49,265 nucleotides of DNA, taken from contig CAKPLD010000003.1 of assembly GCA_934167225.1 (NCBI GenBank), positions 1 to 49,265 of the forward strand, given 5' to 3'. This document shows, one piece after another, positions 1 to 8,404 of this stretch (the first letter of the stretch is position 1; each line of letters begins with the position of its first letter). The stretch is from an uncultured Clostridia bacterium. GTDB taxonomy: Bacteria > Bacillota > Clostridia > TANB77 > CAG-508. A model generated the notes under the pieces. It worked only from the letters and a program-made list of their open reading frames with translations, ran no database searches and had not been told where the DNA came from. Both the position numbers and the translations under genes were made by a program.

Positions 1-344
1 AATTTTACATTATGTTCTTTTAGGAATCCCCTTTCATGTAGTTCCATTGCTATATTTAAACCTGTTTGTCCTCCTAAGTTTGGAAGTATACTATCTGGCT
101 TTTCTTTTTTAATTATTTTTTCTACTGTTTTTACTGTTATTGGCTCGATATATATTTCATCTGCCATTTCCTTATCTGTCATTATTGTTGCAGGATTTGA
201 ATTTATTAAAACAACTTCTATTCCTTCTTTTCTTAATTCTCTACAAGCTTGTGTTCCTGCATAGTCAAATTCTGCTGCTTGTCCTATTATTATTGGTCCT
301 GAACCTATTACTAATACTTTTCTTATATCTTTATTTTTTGGCAT
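1..344 (-). CDS. carB: Carbamoyl-phosphate synthase large subunit, N-terminal part (cut by window edge)
   Basis: Only the first 114 or so residues are in the window; the gene runs off the left end. The N-terminus carries the CarB signature KVLVIGSGPIIIGQAAEFDY, and later PNLGGQTGLNIA, both in the first ATP-grasp/carboxyphosphate domain. CarB makes carbamoyl phosphate from ammonia, bicarbonate and ATP for pyrimidine and arginine synthesis, with CarA supplying ammonia. The ATG at 344 is preceded by AAGGAGA at good spacing. carA lies upstream on the same strand, but the two are separated by about 360 bp that holds a converse small gene and a two-way terminator, so carB may have its own promoter. 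Identity is certain; only the full length is unknown. Confidence 0.97.
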   Translation of the reverse strand, partial: MPKNKDIRKVLVIGSGPIIIGQAAEFDYAGTQACRELRKEGIEVVLINSNPATIMTDKEMADEIYIEPITVKTVEKIIKKEKPDSILPNLGGQTGLNIAMELHERGFLKEHNVK

Positions 345-362
345 TTTGATTCTCCTTTTTTA

Positions 363-391
363 TTTACATTTCTTTTAAATCATCGTATAAT
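363..391 (+). promoter_or_regulatory. Sigma-A promoter of the small peptide gene
   Basis: TTTACA at 363-368 and TATAAT at 386-391 are separated by exactly 17 bp. It points rightward, against carA/carB, and predicts a start near 398, about 40 nt before the TTG of the small ORF at 439. Confidence 0.7.
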
Positions 392-438
392 ATTGGCGTT
401 GCCCCTCTTTCTTTAGTTATTAAAGGGAGGTGATTAAA

Positions 439-558
439 TTGAATTTTCCAAAAAGGAAATGTGTTAAACAAAAGAAAAAAATTAATTTTAATATTTTTAT
501 GAAAAGTTTTAAAACTTTTCTTGAAATTATTAAGTTAATAAAAGATCTTTTGGGGTAA
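439..558 (+). CDS. Small cationic peptide gene between carA and carB (39 aa, TTG start)
   Basis: The ORF begins with TTG at 439 after an ideal Shine-Dalgarno (GGGAGGTGAT, 425-434) and ends at TAA 556-558. The product starts MNFPKRKCVKQKKK and ends with an amphipathic stretch FLEIIKLIKDLLG: a Lys-rich head and a hydrophobic helical tail. It has its own consensus promoter (363-391) and an immediate strong terminator (561-592), so it is a complete one-gene transcription unit lying antisense between carA and carB. I do not recognise the family. It could be a type I toxin-like or membrane-active peptide, or the RNA could be the functional product. The SD, promoter and terminator together make expression likely; the function is unknown. 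Confidence 0.6.
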   Translation: MNFPKRKCVKQKKKINFNIFMKSFKTFLEIIKLIKDLLG

Positions 559-560
559 CA

Positions 561-592
561 AAAAATGTAGAGGCTGCCACCTCTACATTTTT
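561..592. terminator. Bidirectional terminator
   Basis: Stem GTAGAGG (567-573) pairs with CCTCTAC (580-586) across a 6-nt loop. It is flanked by an A-run on the left and a T-run on the right, so it can terminate both the small plus gene and minus-strand transcription from carA. Confidence 0.85.
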
Positions 593-705
593 TTGATTAA
601 ATTGAATTCCAAAAATTTTTTGCAAATGCTATTTATATGAAAAGAATTGTTATCAATCTTTTCTATATTCATATTATACTCAATTTATCAAAAAAATGCA
701 AGGTT

Positions 706-1782
706 TTATTTGATTTTTTTTATTCTCTCAATAAACTCATCAAAAATATAGCTATTATCTTCTGGCCCTGGGCATGCTTCTGGGTGAAATTGAACTGTAT
801 AAATATCTTTTTTCAAATATTTTAGCCCCTCAACTGTTCCATCGTTCATATTTATATCTGATACTTTGGCAATTTCAGGATTTACAGTTTTCTCATCTAT
901 TGCATATCCGTGGTTTTGTGATGTTATAAAAATTCTGTCTTTTTCTATATTTTTTACAGGATGATTAGGTCCTCTATGTCCATATTTTAATTTATATGTT
1001 TTGCAACCTGTTGCCAATCCCATAAGTTGATGTCCTAAACATATTCCAAGTATTGGATTTGAAAAATCACTTTCATATAATTCTTTGATTGTTTGGATTG
1101 CGGTCACATTATCTTCAGGGTCACCGGGACCATTTGATAATACTAAACCATCAAAATTTCTTGATAAAATTTCTTTAGAACCAGTATTAGCAGGAAATAC
1201 GGTTATTTTGCAATTCCTTTCTACTAGCGAATTTATAATATTTTGTTTTGAACCAAAATCTAATAGGCCAATATTTATTTTTCCATCGCCTATTTCATAG
1301 ATTGTTTTTGAAGTTACTTGTTCAACAACTTTAGTAACTTTGTAACTTTTTATTTTTTCTATTATTTCTTGTATATTTGAAATATCGTCTGTTAGCATTC
1401 CTCTCATTGTTCCGTTGTCTCTTAATGCTTTTGTAAGTTTTCTTGTATTTACTCCTTGTAATCCTGGGATTTTATTGTATTTTAGGAATTTGTCGATATG
1501 TAGTTTTGATCTGAAATTGCTTTCTATTTCAGCTAATTCATGTACAAATACTGCCTTTACCCATGGTTTTGATGATTCTTTGTCTTCTAGTGTTAATCCG
1601 TAATTTCCTATTAGTGGATATGTCATTACTACACCTTGTCCACTATATGATGGATCTGTAAATATTTCTAAATACCCTGTCATTGATGTATTGAATACTA
1701 TTTCGAATATTGCATCAGTATTATATCCTATTCTTTCTCCATCAAAAATTTTTCCATTTTCTAGAACTAAATAGCTTTTCAT
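706..1782 (-). CDS. carA: Carbamoyl-phosphate synthase small (glutaminase) subunit
   Basis: The N-terminal CPSase small-chain domain (MKSYLVLENGKIFDG, NTSMTGY, GVVMTYPLIGNYG) is followed by a class I glutamine amidotransferase domain. The nucleophile Cys is in GICLGHQLMG (near residue 248) and the His-Glu pair is in QFHPEACPGP near the C-terminus, so the full Cys-His-Glu triad is present. It hydrolyses glutamine and channels ammonia to CarB. The length of about 358 aa is normal. I chose the ATG at 1782: the AAGAAAGG ribosome site is 9 nt upstream of it, while the in-frame ATG at 1791 directly abuts the SD. The downstream gene on the same strand is carB, after an unusually long gap. Confidence 0.97.
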   Translation of the reverse strand: MKSYLVLENGKIFDGERIGYNTDAIFEIVFNTSMTGYLEIFTDPSYSGQGVVMTYPLIGNYGLTLEDKESSKPWVKAVFVHELAEIESNFRSKLHIDKFLKYNKIPGLQGVNTRKLTKALRDNGTMRGMLTDDISNIQEIIEKIKSYKVTKVVEQVTSKTIYEIGDGKINIGLLDFGSKQNIINSLVERNCKITVFPANTGSKEILSRNFDGLVLSNGPGDPEDNVTAIQTIKELYESDFSNPILGICLGHQLMGLATGCKTYKLKYGHRGPNHPVKNIEKDRIFITSQNHGYAIDEKTVNPEIAKVSDINMNDGTVEGLKYLKKDIYTVQFHPEACPGPEDNSYIFDEFIERIKKIK

Positions 1783-1830
1783 TTTTTTCATCCTTTCTTG
1801 ATTTTATCTTTTCTATTTTAACATATGTGT

Positions 1831-1866
1831 AAAAAAAAAGAAATACTTTTTGTGATATTTCTTTTT
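1831..1866 (-). terminator. Terminator after the membrane-protein gene
   Basis: On the minus strand AAGAAATA pairs with TATTTCTT around a 10-nt loop (arms 1856-1863 and 1838-1845), followed by a long T-run. It separates the gene at 1874-2392 from carA. Confidence 0.65.
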
Positions 1867-1873
1867 TCTTTTA

Positions 1874-2392
1874 CTATTTACTTTTCTTCGCCAAAACAAC
1901 CGGTATAACAACCGCATAAATAATTCTAACTAAAATAGACAAACTTACATATTTTCCTTCAATAATAGCACCAAAAAAAGCATTATCAATAGCACTAACA
2001 ACTACAACAAGTAAAAATACCCATAAATAAGTATTTTTATTTATTTTCAATAAAAAATCATATGTATATATAAAAATCAATTGATTAATCAAAACAGACA
2101 TAAAAATATAAATCATGGCAAAATAATCCATTGTATTCAATAATGCCCATTGTACAATAAAAGCCAAAGCAGAAGACACTAAGCTAAGTGACATCATCAA
2201 AAGGCCTTTTTTATAACCTGCTTTTTTTACAATCAAGCCTGATATTAAATTTGTTAATGGATATAAAAACACACTCAAAAATAATGGTTCTCCAAAAAAA
2301 TTAATGTTTGCTCTTGTCATAAAGCTTGTAATTATCAGTATTATAGGCATCCCCAATATACATATTAATGGTAAGGTTTGTTTCTTATTCAT
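1874..2392 (-). CDS. Multi-pass membrane protein, possibly VUT/queuosine-precursor-transporter-like
   Basis: A protein of about 172 aa with five to six hydrophobic segments. The phrase FLYPLTNLISGLIVKKAGYKKG, split here as FLYPLTNLISG and VKKAGYKKG, resembles the early segment of VUT (YhhQ/PreQ0 transporter) proteins, but the similarity is short and I do not claim the function. The ATG at 2392 lies 8 nt after GGAGG; the ATG at 2398 is only 2 nt away, so 2392 is preferred. Single-gene unit with its own terminator. Confidence 0.75.
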   Translation of the reverse strand: MNKKQTLPLICILGMPIILIITSFMTRANINFFGEPLFLSVFLYPLTNLISGLIVKKAGYKKGLLMMSLSLVSSALAFIVQWALLNTMDYFAMIYIFMSVLINQLIFIYTYDFLLKINKNTYLWVFLLVVVVSAIDNAFFGAIIEGKYVSLSILVRIIYAVVIPVVLAKKSK

Positions 2393-2538
2393 ATTCATTT
2401 CCTCCTTGGTTTTTTTCTATTATTTTATATTATCTTCTTTTACATTTCAAGTATTTATTAAAATTGTAATATAAATGTAATATTTTTTCGAATTTTGAAC
2501 ACAATAAGCTACTAGATAAATAAAATTGGAGGCAAACA

Positions 2539-3308
2539 TTGAAAAAATATATATTTATAATTATTATTTTGATTTTATTGGGTTTGGGAACTGGCATTTA
2601 CTTTTATCAAAAAAATCATTCTAAATCAGATGGTTCAGACAGTTCCAATTTAAATAATTTTCCATATAATTCAACAAGAGTATCTACTTTGCAAAATGAA
2701 ACTAATACAAATTCTTCAGAAAACACAGCCACTGAAAATGTAACTCAGGAAAATACGTCAAATGATACTAATACTGAAAATAATAACGCTTCTGCATCTA
2801 ATGGTACACAAAATACATCTTCGAGTAATTCTAATAAAACACAAACTCAAGCCGAAACGGAAATATCATCTTTTCGCACAAAAATATATACAAAAGATTC
2901 GGATAGACAAAACAATGTTTCTATAACTTGTTCTCACTTAAATAATACAATTGTAGAAAATGGCAAAACATTTTCTTTTTGTAATACTGTTGGAAAAGCT
3001 ACCTCATCAAAAGGATATAAAAAAGCTGATGTATATCAAAATGGAGAAAAAATAGAAGCACTTGGGCGGACGGAAATTGCCAGGTTAGTTCTACTCTTTA
3101 TAATGCTGTTCTTAAAGTTAAAGATTTAAATGTTACAGAAAGACATGAACATAGTAATTCTGTACCTTATGTTTCTAAAGGTAAAGATGCAGCTGTTGCT
3201 TATGGTTCATATGATTTCAAGTTTGTTAATAATACTGGAAACAAAATAAAAATCACATCTTCTTGTGATAAGAATTATGTTTATATAAAAATTTTTAAAC
3301 TATCATAA
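2539..3308 (+). CDS. VanW-family protein, requires two +1 shifts at CGG
   Basis: TTG start at 2539 (GGAGG 6 nt upstream). An N-terminal membrane anchor (residues 3-22) is followed by a Ser/Thr/Asn-rich linker and a VanW domain from about residue 110. Read conventionally the frame breaks after residue 176 at GGG CGG. If the C of CGG (3067) is skipped, the next codons are GGA and again CGG; skipping that C (3071) gives Gly-Gly-Gly-Asn-Cys-Gln, then VSSTLYNAVLK and ERHEHSNSVPYV, the VanW signature. The gene then runs to TAA 3306-3308: 255 aa, and 770 nt equals 256 codons plus two skipped bases. VanW-domain proteins are surface proteins, some linked to glycopeptide-resistance loci; the exact role is unknown. 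If the recoding is wrong, this is a frameshifted pseudogene. Confidence 0.8.
3067..3073 (+). other. Double CGG +1 recoding site in the VanW-family gene
   Basis: In-frame CGG at 3067-3069; after skipping its C the next-but-one codon is again CGG at 3071-3073. Skipping both Cs restores the invariant GGGNCQ motif. Two consecutive applications of one rule within seven bases. Confidence 0.75.
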
Positions 3309-3327
3309 ATTTTTATGGTAGTTTTTG
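3297..3327 (+). terminator. Terminator overlapping the VanW-family stop codon
   Basis: A 13-bp stem (3297-3309 with 3312-3324, one G-T pair) has a 2-nt nominal loop and is followed by Ts. The stop codon TAA lies inside the left arm. Confidence 0.7.
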
Positions 3328-3400
3328 CATATTTAATCTATATTGGCATAAATTAAACTATCTAAAGATGTAACTTTATCGAAAGGAATTATTTTAAATT

Positions 3401-4645
3401 ATGAAATCTCTTTCTTTTAAAAAAATTTTGTTTATTTTATTTATTATAACAATCTTGATATTTTCGCCTTTATATATATATGCTTTCTCATCTCCTTATG
3501 TGTGGACCTCACCTATTGGACTATCTAGCGAAGTTTCCAGTAATTTGTCCAATAATTTAGATGATAATTCTAATCCTTTAAATTTAGATTGTGGTTCATG
3601 TATACTAATTGAGCAATCAACCGGTCAAATTCTATATTCTTATAATTCACATGAAAAATTAAGACCTGCTAGTGTTACAAAACTTATGAGTATTTATTTA
3701 ATTATGGAAGCAATTTCACAAGGAAAGATCTCATATGACACAAAAATTCCATGTTCAAGCAATGCAGAATCTATGGGTGGCTCGCAAATTTGGCTTAATA
3801 CAAATGAGGAATTATCAATAGATGAAATGTTAAAAGCAATTTCCATCGTTTCGGCAAATGATGCCGTAACTGCCACAGCCGAGTATATTGGCGGAAGTGA
3901 GGAAAATTTTGTAAACATGATGAATGAAAAAGCCAAAGCTTTAGGTATGAATGATACCAATTTTAAAAATTGTCATGGAATTGATGAAGATGACCATTAT
4001 ACTTCAAGTTATGATATTGCACTTCTTTCGCGCTCACTATTAAACGATTATCCTGAAATTACAAAATACACATCTACCTATATGGATTCTTTGCGTGACG
4101 GAAAATCAAGCCTTGTAAATACAAACAAATTGGTACGTAATTATAATGGTTGCACAGGTTTAAAAACAGGCTCAACCTCTCTTGCACTTTATAATTTATC
4201 CGCTTCTGCTACTCGTAACAATATGAATCTTATTGCTGTAGTAATGAAAGCCCCATCTTCAAAAGTTAGATTTAGCAATGCTCAGGCTCTTTTAGATTAT
4301 GGTTTTGCAAATTTTGAATATAAAGAGCTTGTAAAAAAAGATGATACTTTAAAAACCTTACCAATTACCAAAGGTGTTAAGTCAACTATAAATATTACTG
4401 CTAATCAAGATTGCGGTACTATAATTTCCAAAGGTAATGATGTTAACATTGAGCAAAACATTTCCATTAATGAAAACATTTCGGCTCCTATTTCTAAAGG
4501 TGATGTCGTTGGGAAACTCGAATTTTCTTTAAATGGTGATATTATTTCAGAATGTGATTTAATTGCCTGTGATAGTGTTGATAAAATTGACCTTATTTCC
4601 ATGGAAAAATTAATTGTTGGAGATTGGTTGGAACTTTTGAGGTAA
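3401..4645 (+). CDS. D-alanyl-D-alanine carboxypeptidase (peptidase S11, DacF/PBP5-like)
   Basis: 414 aa with an N-terminal signal/anchor segment (about residues 8-28). All three penicillin-binding motifs are visible: SxxK as PASVTKLM (near residue 92), SxN as SANDA (near 152) and KTG as LKTGST (near 252). A C-terminal beta-rich domain of the PBP5_C type follows. It trims the terminal D-Ala from peptidoglycan pentapeptides outside the membrane. The ATG at 3401 has a rather distant AAAGGA. It follows the VanW-family gene on the same strand after that gene's terminator. Which paralog (DacF, DacA or sporulation DacB) cannot be told. Confidence 0.93.
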   Translation: MKSLSFKKILFILFIITILIFSPLYIYAFSSPYVWTSPIGLSSEVSSNLSNNLDDNSNPLNLDCGSCILIEQSTGQILYSYNSHEKLRPASVTKLMSIYLIMEAISQGKISYDTKIPCSSNAESMGGSQIWLNTNEELSIDEMLKAISIVSANDAVTATAEYIGGSEENFVNMMNEKAKALGMNDTNFKNCHGIDEDDHYTSSYDIALLSRSLLNDYPEITKYTSTYMDSLRDGKSSLVNTNKLVRNYNGCTGLKTGSTSLALYNLSASATRNNMNLIAVVMKAPSSKVRFSNAQALLDYGFANFEYKELVKKDDTLKTLPITKGVKSTINITANQDCGTIISKGNDVNIEQNISINENISAPISKGDVVGKLEFSLNGDIISECDLIACDSVDKIDLISMEKLIVGDWLELLR

Positions 4646-4686
4646 AATTTAATATTTGATAGCATTTACTATGAAATTACAATTTT

Positions 4687-4728
4687 AAAAAAACATAATT
4701 GCGTATTTTTACACAACTATGTTTTTTT
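4687..4728. terminator. Bidirectional terminator between convergent genes
   Basis: AAAAAAACATA (4687-4697) pairs with TATGTTTTTTT (4718-4728). It serves the D,D-carboxypeptidase on the plus strand and the GT8 gene on the minus strand. Confidence 0.8.
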
Positions 4729-4730
4729 AT

Positions 4731-5684
4731 TTATGCTCTTATGCTTTTTCCTTGTTCATACATCTTTTTAAATGTTACCTCATTTTGAGGCAATACCTTT
4801 CCTTTGCTTACTAAAACTCCCAAACATTTTTGATCAGATTTCTTTTGCTCATCTGTATAATTCTTTTTAAATTCTACTATTTTCTCATAATATTCTGTCA
4901 TTTTAGCATATTTCCAAAAAACATCTTCATATTGAATGTTATCATAACACCAAGGTTTTTGGAATAGGTTATAATGAATAAGCTTTGGATTTTTTATTTC
5001 TTCTTTTCCTTCTGTTGGCATAGCATCCCATTCTTCGTTTAGGTATAAAATTTTTCCATTACACATTGCATTTAAATAATCTTGGTCTGGTGCAACTGAA
5101 TCAAAATGATATGTACTTAGTAGTGTTAAAAATTTTTTGCTAAATTCTACCTCTCTCATTTTCTTCAAGTTCATTACCAATACCCCAGAATTTATATAAT
5201 CTAGTCTATTTACCCCAACTGCTTCTTCTACATAATTTGTAAGTTCTGGTATTCCTTGGATTGAGTTGTCTGTTGAAGCTCCAATAAAATTATCACCTAA
5301 TTGATGGTTATATAATTCTGAAATGTCTCCTGGTACTACTATATCACTATCTATATATATGCCTTTGTCATATTCTGGGAATAAATCTGCAATAAATAGT
5401 CTGAAATATATCGTTAAAGTAAAGTAATCGCATCTTAATCTGTTTTCTACTCTGTCTGTAATTAATTCCATTCCTTCTTTCATTTCTTTAAAATTTATAT
5501 CAAAACCATCACATTTTAGTTTTGATAGTTTTTCTAAATTTTCTTTATTTAGTCCTTCATGTAATATATAAATTTTATATTCATAATCTTTTGAACTATT
5601 TTTAATTATTGATGTAATAGCACAACCCGCATATGGTGCATATTCATTGTCTATTGTAAAAAATATTGGTATTTGTTTTTTCAC
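4731..5684 (-). CDS. Glycosyltransferase family 8
   Basis: 317 aa, GTG start at 5684 after GGAAAGGAAAA. The GT-A fold hallmarks of GT8 are present: IPIFFTIDNEYAPYAG at the N-terminus, the metal-binding DxD as IDSDIV (residues 112-114), NSGVLVMNL, PDQDYLN and the C-terminal HYNLFQKPW. GT8 enzymes are retaining UDP-sugar transferases; in Firmicutes they commonly build lipopolysaccharide-like, wall or surface-protein glycans. It follows a second GT8 gene and plsC on the same strand, suggesting a small envelope-glycan operon. The substrate is unknown. Confidence 0.93.
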   Translation of the reverse strand: MKKQIPIFFTIDNEYAPYAGCAITSIIKNSSKDYEYKIYILHEGLNKENLEKLSKLKCDGFDINFKEMKEGMELITDRVENRLRCDYFTLTIYFRLFIADLFPEYDKGIYIDSDIVVPGDISELYNHQLGDNFIGASTDNSIQGIPELTNYVEEAVGVNRLDYINSGVLVMNLKKMREVEFSKKFLTLLSTYHFDSVAPDQDYLNAMCNGKILYLNEEWDAMPTEGKEEIKNPKLIHYNLFQKPWCYDNIQYEDVFWKYAKMTEYYEKIVEFKKNYTDEQKKSDQKCLGVLVSKGKVLPQNEVTFKKMYEQGKSIRA

Positions 5685-5722
5685 TTTTAATTTTCCTTTC
5701 CTTTAAATAAAGCTAATTTATA

Positions 5723-6552
5723 TTAGCTTACTTGTTTTATCTCTTTTTGTATTTTTTGATACCCGCGTTAGTATATCATCATATTCAAAAATTTTCAACC
5801 TCTTATGTACTTTATCTATATTCCACGGTTTTATGGTAACTTTATGAAAAAAAGGTAGCAGTCTAAAACTCGTTGTAAAATGCTGAAATACAGTGTCTTT
5901 TTTTAGTCTACGTTGTTCATTGTATTTTCTTTTTTCAATCTTTTTGTTAACAGATAATTTGTTTAATGACGATTGATCTGGCATAAACATTTTTTTGCTT
6001 TGGCACATTTGTCTTGCTCTTTTAAATAACCCTGTTTCTCTTATTTTTTCTAAATTCAATAGTAAAACTCCTGAATTTATGTAATTAAATTTAATCTTTC
6101 TATTTTTAAAAAACCATTTTCCATAATAATCTAATGTTCCGGGCAATTTCATACTTTTCCATATCTTGATTGTAAAATTCTTGGCAATCTTGCCTACATA
6201 TTACATCATTGTCTAAATATAAAATTTTATCTGGGAGATCTGATACTTCATCAGCAAATAATCTTAGCATACAGCATGGTGTGAATCTGGTATTCATATT
6301 TCTTACAGGTATTTCTTTTTCAAAAATTTTTGTTATATCTATCTTTTTTATAGTATTTTCTTTATTTATTAATTTCATTTTACTATCTAATATATCAATA
6401 CAATTATCTGTTACACCACTAAGATTCCATGTGTTACTATTTATTGTTAAAACATAAACATTTAAATTTGTTCTAACGTTTTTTAATAAAGATAAAACCG
6501 AAATAATTAGCCCATCTTCTATGTTTTTATCTCCACAATATAATATATTCAT
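5723..6552 (-). CDS. Glycosyltransferase family 8, requires two +1 shifts at CGG
   Basis: The ATG at 6552 overlaps the plsC stop by one base. Visible are an N-terminal GT8 start (MNILYCGDKNIEDG) and the DxD YLDND (residues 114-116). The frame then breaks at GCC CGG (6139-6141). Skipping the C gives AGTLDYYGKWFF and then NSGVLLLNLEKI, MPDQSSLN and KVTIKPWNIDKVHK, the normal GT8 order. Near the end a second in-frame CGG (5763-5765) follows DDILT; skipping its C gives GYQKIQKEIKQVS and a TAA at 5723-5725. That tail is more GT8-like than the unshifted one. 830 nt equals 276 codons plus two skipped bases (275 aa). Function as for the neighbouring GT8. Confidence 0.82.
5763..5765 (-). other. CGG +1 recoding site, second in the GT8 gene
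   Basis: ACG CGG G in frame after the first shift. Both frames stay open to a nearby stop, so this is the weakest single site. The shifted tail GYQKIQKE fits the usual GT8 C-terminal EYxKxxKE pattern. Confidence 0.5.
6139..6141 (-). other. CGG +1 recoding site, first in the GT8 gene
   Basis: GCC CGG A at codon 138; skipping the C at 6141 joins EKYEIA to GTLDYYGKW without loss of a residue. Confidence 0.72.
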
Positions 6553-7313
6553 TACTCTTTTCTCCTATATTCTATATATTCATATGTACTTTCTTTACTT
6601 CTATTTTGCATGCATTTATAAATTTCATCACATAATTTTTCCTGATTTTCTTTTTTATTTAACTTTTCATCTGGTTCAAAAGGTCCATCAACATACACCG
6701 TAATTTTCGACTTTTTTCCCCATTTTCTTTTTTGATATGTAGTAGTTACTGCAAATGATTTCATCTTAGCCTCTACTGGAAATTTAAATGATGTTGTTGG
6801 CATTGGCCTAATTCCAGTATAATATGGCCACACATGTGCTTCTGGATATATTACTATGCAATTTTTTTCGTCTGCTCGTTTTTTTACCGCTTTTAAAAAT
6901 TCTTTCATTTGCTTAGGTGAATCAGGTATTGGTAAAATTCCAAGTATTGGAAGCAATCTTCCTATTATTTTTACTTTTAAATTATTGCTATTTGCTATTA
7001 CATATATTCTTTTTCCTTTGCAGATATGTGCCGGTGTAAATACATCTCCTATCGGCTGTGTGTGGTTTCCATATATGAAATATCCTTCTTTTTTATATTT
7101 TTTTAGAATTTTTGAGTTTTTTATTTTTATATGTAAAAATACCCTACAATATATTAAACTTACCCAGTATGCAATTTTGTATAATATTTTGGAATTTATT
7201 TTGTATATTTTATTTTGATGTATCCATTCGTAATTTTCTGATAATTTATAGTTTTGGTCTTGGCTTTGGACAAAATCGTCTTGATATGTTTGGTAATAGT
7301 TTATTTGGGGCAT
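6552..7313 (-). CDS. Lysophospholipid acyltransferase (PlsC-like)
   Basis: 253 aa; ATG at 7313 after AAAGGAG. A membrane-proximal helix precedes an acyltransferase core: YGNHTQPIGDVF (an NHxxxxD-type motif, with one extra residue between His and Asp) and IVIYPEAHVWPYYTGIRP (the PEG-type glycerol-phosphate-binding block, here PEA). Such enzymes acylate lysophosphatidate or related lipids at the inner membrane face. The motif variants put it in a divergent subfamily, so the acceptor could differ from lysophosphatidate. It is the first gene of a unit with the two GT8 genes, which fits glycolipid or envelope assembly (inference). Confidence 0.88.
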   Translation of the reverse strand: MPQINYYQTYQDDFVQSQDQNYKLSENYEWIHQNKIYKINSKILYKIAYWVSLIYCRVFLHIKIKNSKILKKYKKEGYFIYGNHTQPIGDVFTPAHICKGKRIYVIANSNNLKVKIIGRLLPILGILPIPDSPKQMKEFLKAVKKRADEKNCIVIYPEAHVWPYYTGIRPMPTTSFKFPVEAKMKSFAVTTTYQKRKWGKKSKITVYVDGPFEPDEKLNKKENQEKLCDEIYKCMQNRSKESTYEYIEYRRKE

Positions 7314-7342
7314 TTTTTTCTCCTTTGGTTTATTTTTTGTGA

Positions 7343-7371
7343 ATTATATCATATTTCTTGGGGGTTGTAAA
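7343..7371 (-). promoter_or_regulatory. Sigma-A promoter of the plsC-GT8-GT8 unit
   Basis: On the minus strand TTTACA (7371-7366), 17 bp, TATAAT (7348-7343), about 30 bp before the plsC ATG. Confidence 0.7.
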
Positions 7372-7462
7372 TTCTATTTTTTCATTCTATTTTTTCATAA
7401 AATAAATGTTAGATGGTAAAGCAATTTTTATGTAATAATGCTCTTTGCAATTGGTATAATTT

Positions 7463-7492
7463 AAAAGATGGAGCTATACTTCTCCATCTTTT
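7463..7492 (-). terminator. Terminator of the cotJ operon
   Basis: AAAAGATGGAG (7463-7473) pairs with CTCCATCTTTT (7482-7492) just past the cotJC stop; T-rich on both sides. Confidence 0.8.
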
Positions 7493-7493
7493 A

Positions 7494-8087
7494 TTATTTA
7501 TTGCAATTATTCATATAAAATTTCTTATCAGCAAGTTTATCTTGAACTTTACGCAAAGCCTCACCAAATCTTTGGAAGTGAACAACTTCTCTTTCTCTCA
7601 AGAATTTTAAAGGTTCAACAACATCAGGATTGTCTCTACATAAATCAATCAATTTTTCATAGGTTGCTCTAGCTTTTTGTTCAGCAGCTAAATCCTCTTG
7701 AAGATTTGCTATAGCATCACCTTTACAAGCTAAGCAATTTGCACTAAAAGGAACACCTGCAGCAGATTGAGGGTAAACATCTAAACCATGGTCTGTATAA
7801 TATGCACTAAGACCAGCAGACTCAATTTCTTCAATAGAAGCATTTTTAGTCAATTGATGCACAATAGTTCCAACCATTTCCAAGTGAGCTAATTCTTCTG
7901 TACCAATATCATTTAAAATAGCCTTAGCATTTTGGTCTGGCATACCAAAACGTTGAGACAAATATCTAAGAGAAGCAGCAAGTTCTCCATCTGGACCACC
8001 ATATTGAGAAATAATAACTTTAGCAAGTCTAGGGTCTTTGCACTTAATATTAATAGGATATTGTAAAATTTTATTATAAGTCCACAT
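7494..8087 (-). CDS. cotJC: Spore coat protein CotJC (manganese-catalase family)
   Basis: 197 aa. MWTYNKILQYP, QYGGPDGELAASLRYLSQR and the ferritin-like Glu/His motifs EELAHLEMVG and REVVHFQRFGE, which supply di-manganese ligands, match CotJC. It is assembled in the inner spore coat by the mother cell. I chose the ATG at 8087, which overlaps the cotJB stop region with AGGAGG about 9 nt upstream; a longer frame exists upstream inside cotJB. Third gene of cotJABC. Confidence 0.95.
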   Translation of the reverse strand: MWTYNKILQYPINIKCKDPRLAKVIISQYGGPDGELAASLRYLSQRFGMPDQNAKAILNDIGTEELAHLEMVGTIVHQLTKNASIEEIESAGLSAYYTDHGLDVYPQSAAGVPFSANCLACKGDAIANLQEDLAAEQKARATYEKLIDLCRDNPDVVEPLKFLREREVVHFQRFGEALRKVQDKLADKKFYMNNCNK

Positions 8088-8404
8088 TAGAACATTCCTC
8101 CTTCCCAAGGCCAAGGTTCCTCAAGCCATCTCCATTTATTACAAGGACAATTAATAGTTAACGGACCATAAACCTTTTGATATTTATCTGTTAAATCCCT
8201 ATATTCTCTACAATACTTATTGTGTAAGCAAAGAGCCTTTTCATCATCTGGATGAGTATCTAAATATAAAGCAAGCTCTTGAATTGCAAATGCTAAACAT
8301 TTAATTTCATTAAGCATCTCAGCTCTTGTACTTTTATTGCCACAACAAGAAGAATTGCAACAATCACTTTGCTGAGATATATTCTCTGTATTTACATTCA
8401 TCAT
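8087..8404 (-). CDS. cotJB: Spore coat protein CotJB
   Basis: 105 aa. The core EIKCLAFAIQELALYLDTHPD and the C-terminal YGPLTINCPCNKWRWLEEPW, with the terminal Trp/Gly-rich WPWEGG, are typical of CotJB (the first is given here as a shorter reading: AFAIQELALYLDTHP). A Cys-rich N-terminal extension (CCNSSCCGN) precedes it. Its start overlaps the end of cotJA by four bases, indicating translational coupling. Role: spore coat assembly with CotJA and CotJC. Confidence 0.93.
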   Translation of the reverse strand: MMNVNTENISQQSDCCNSSCCGNKSTRAEMLNEIKCLAFAIQELALYLDTHPDDEKALCLHNKYCREYRDLTDKYQKVYGPLTINCPCNKWRWLEEPWPWEGGMF

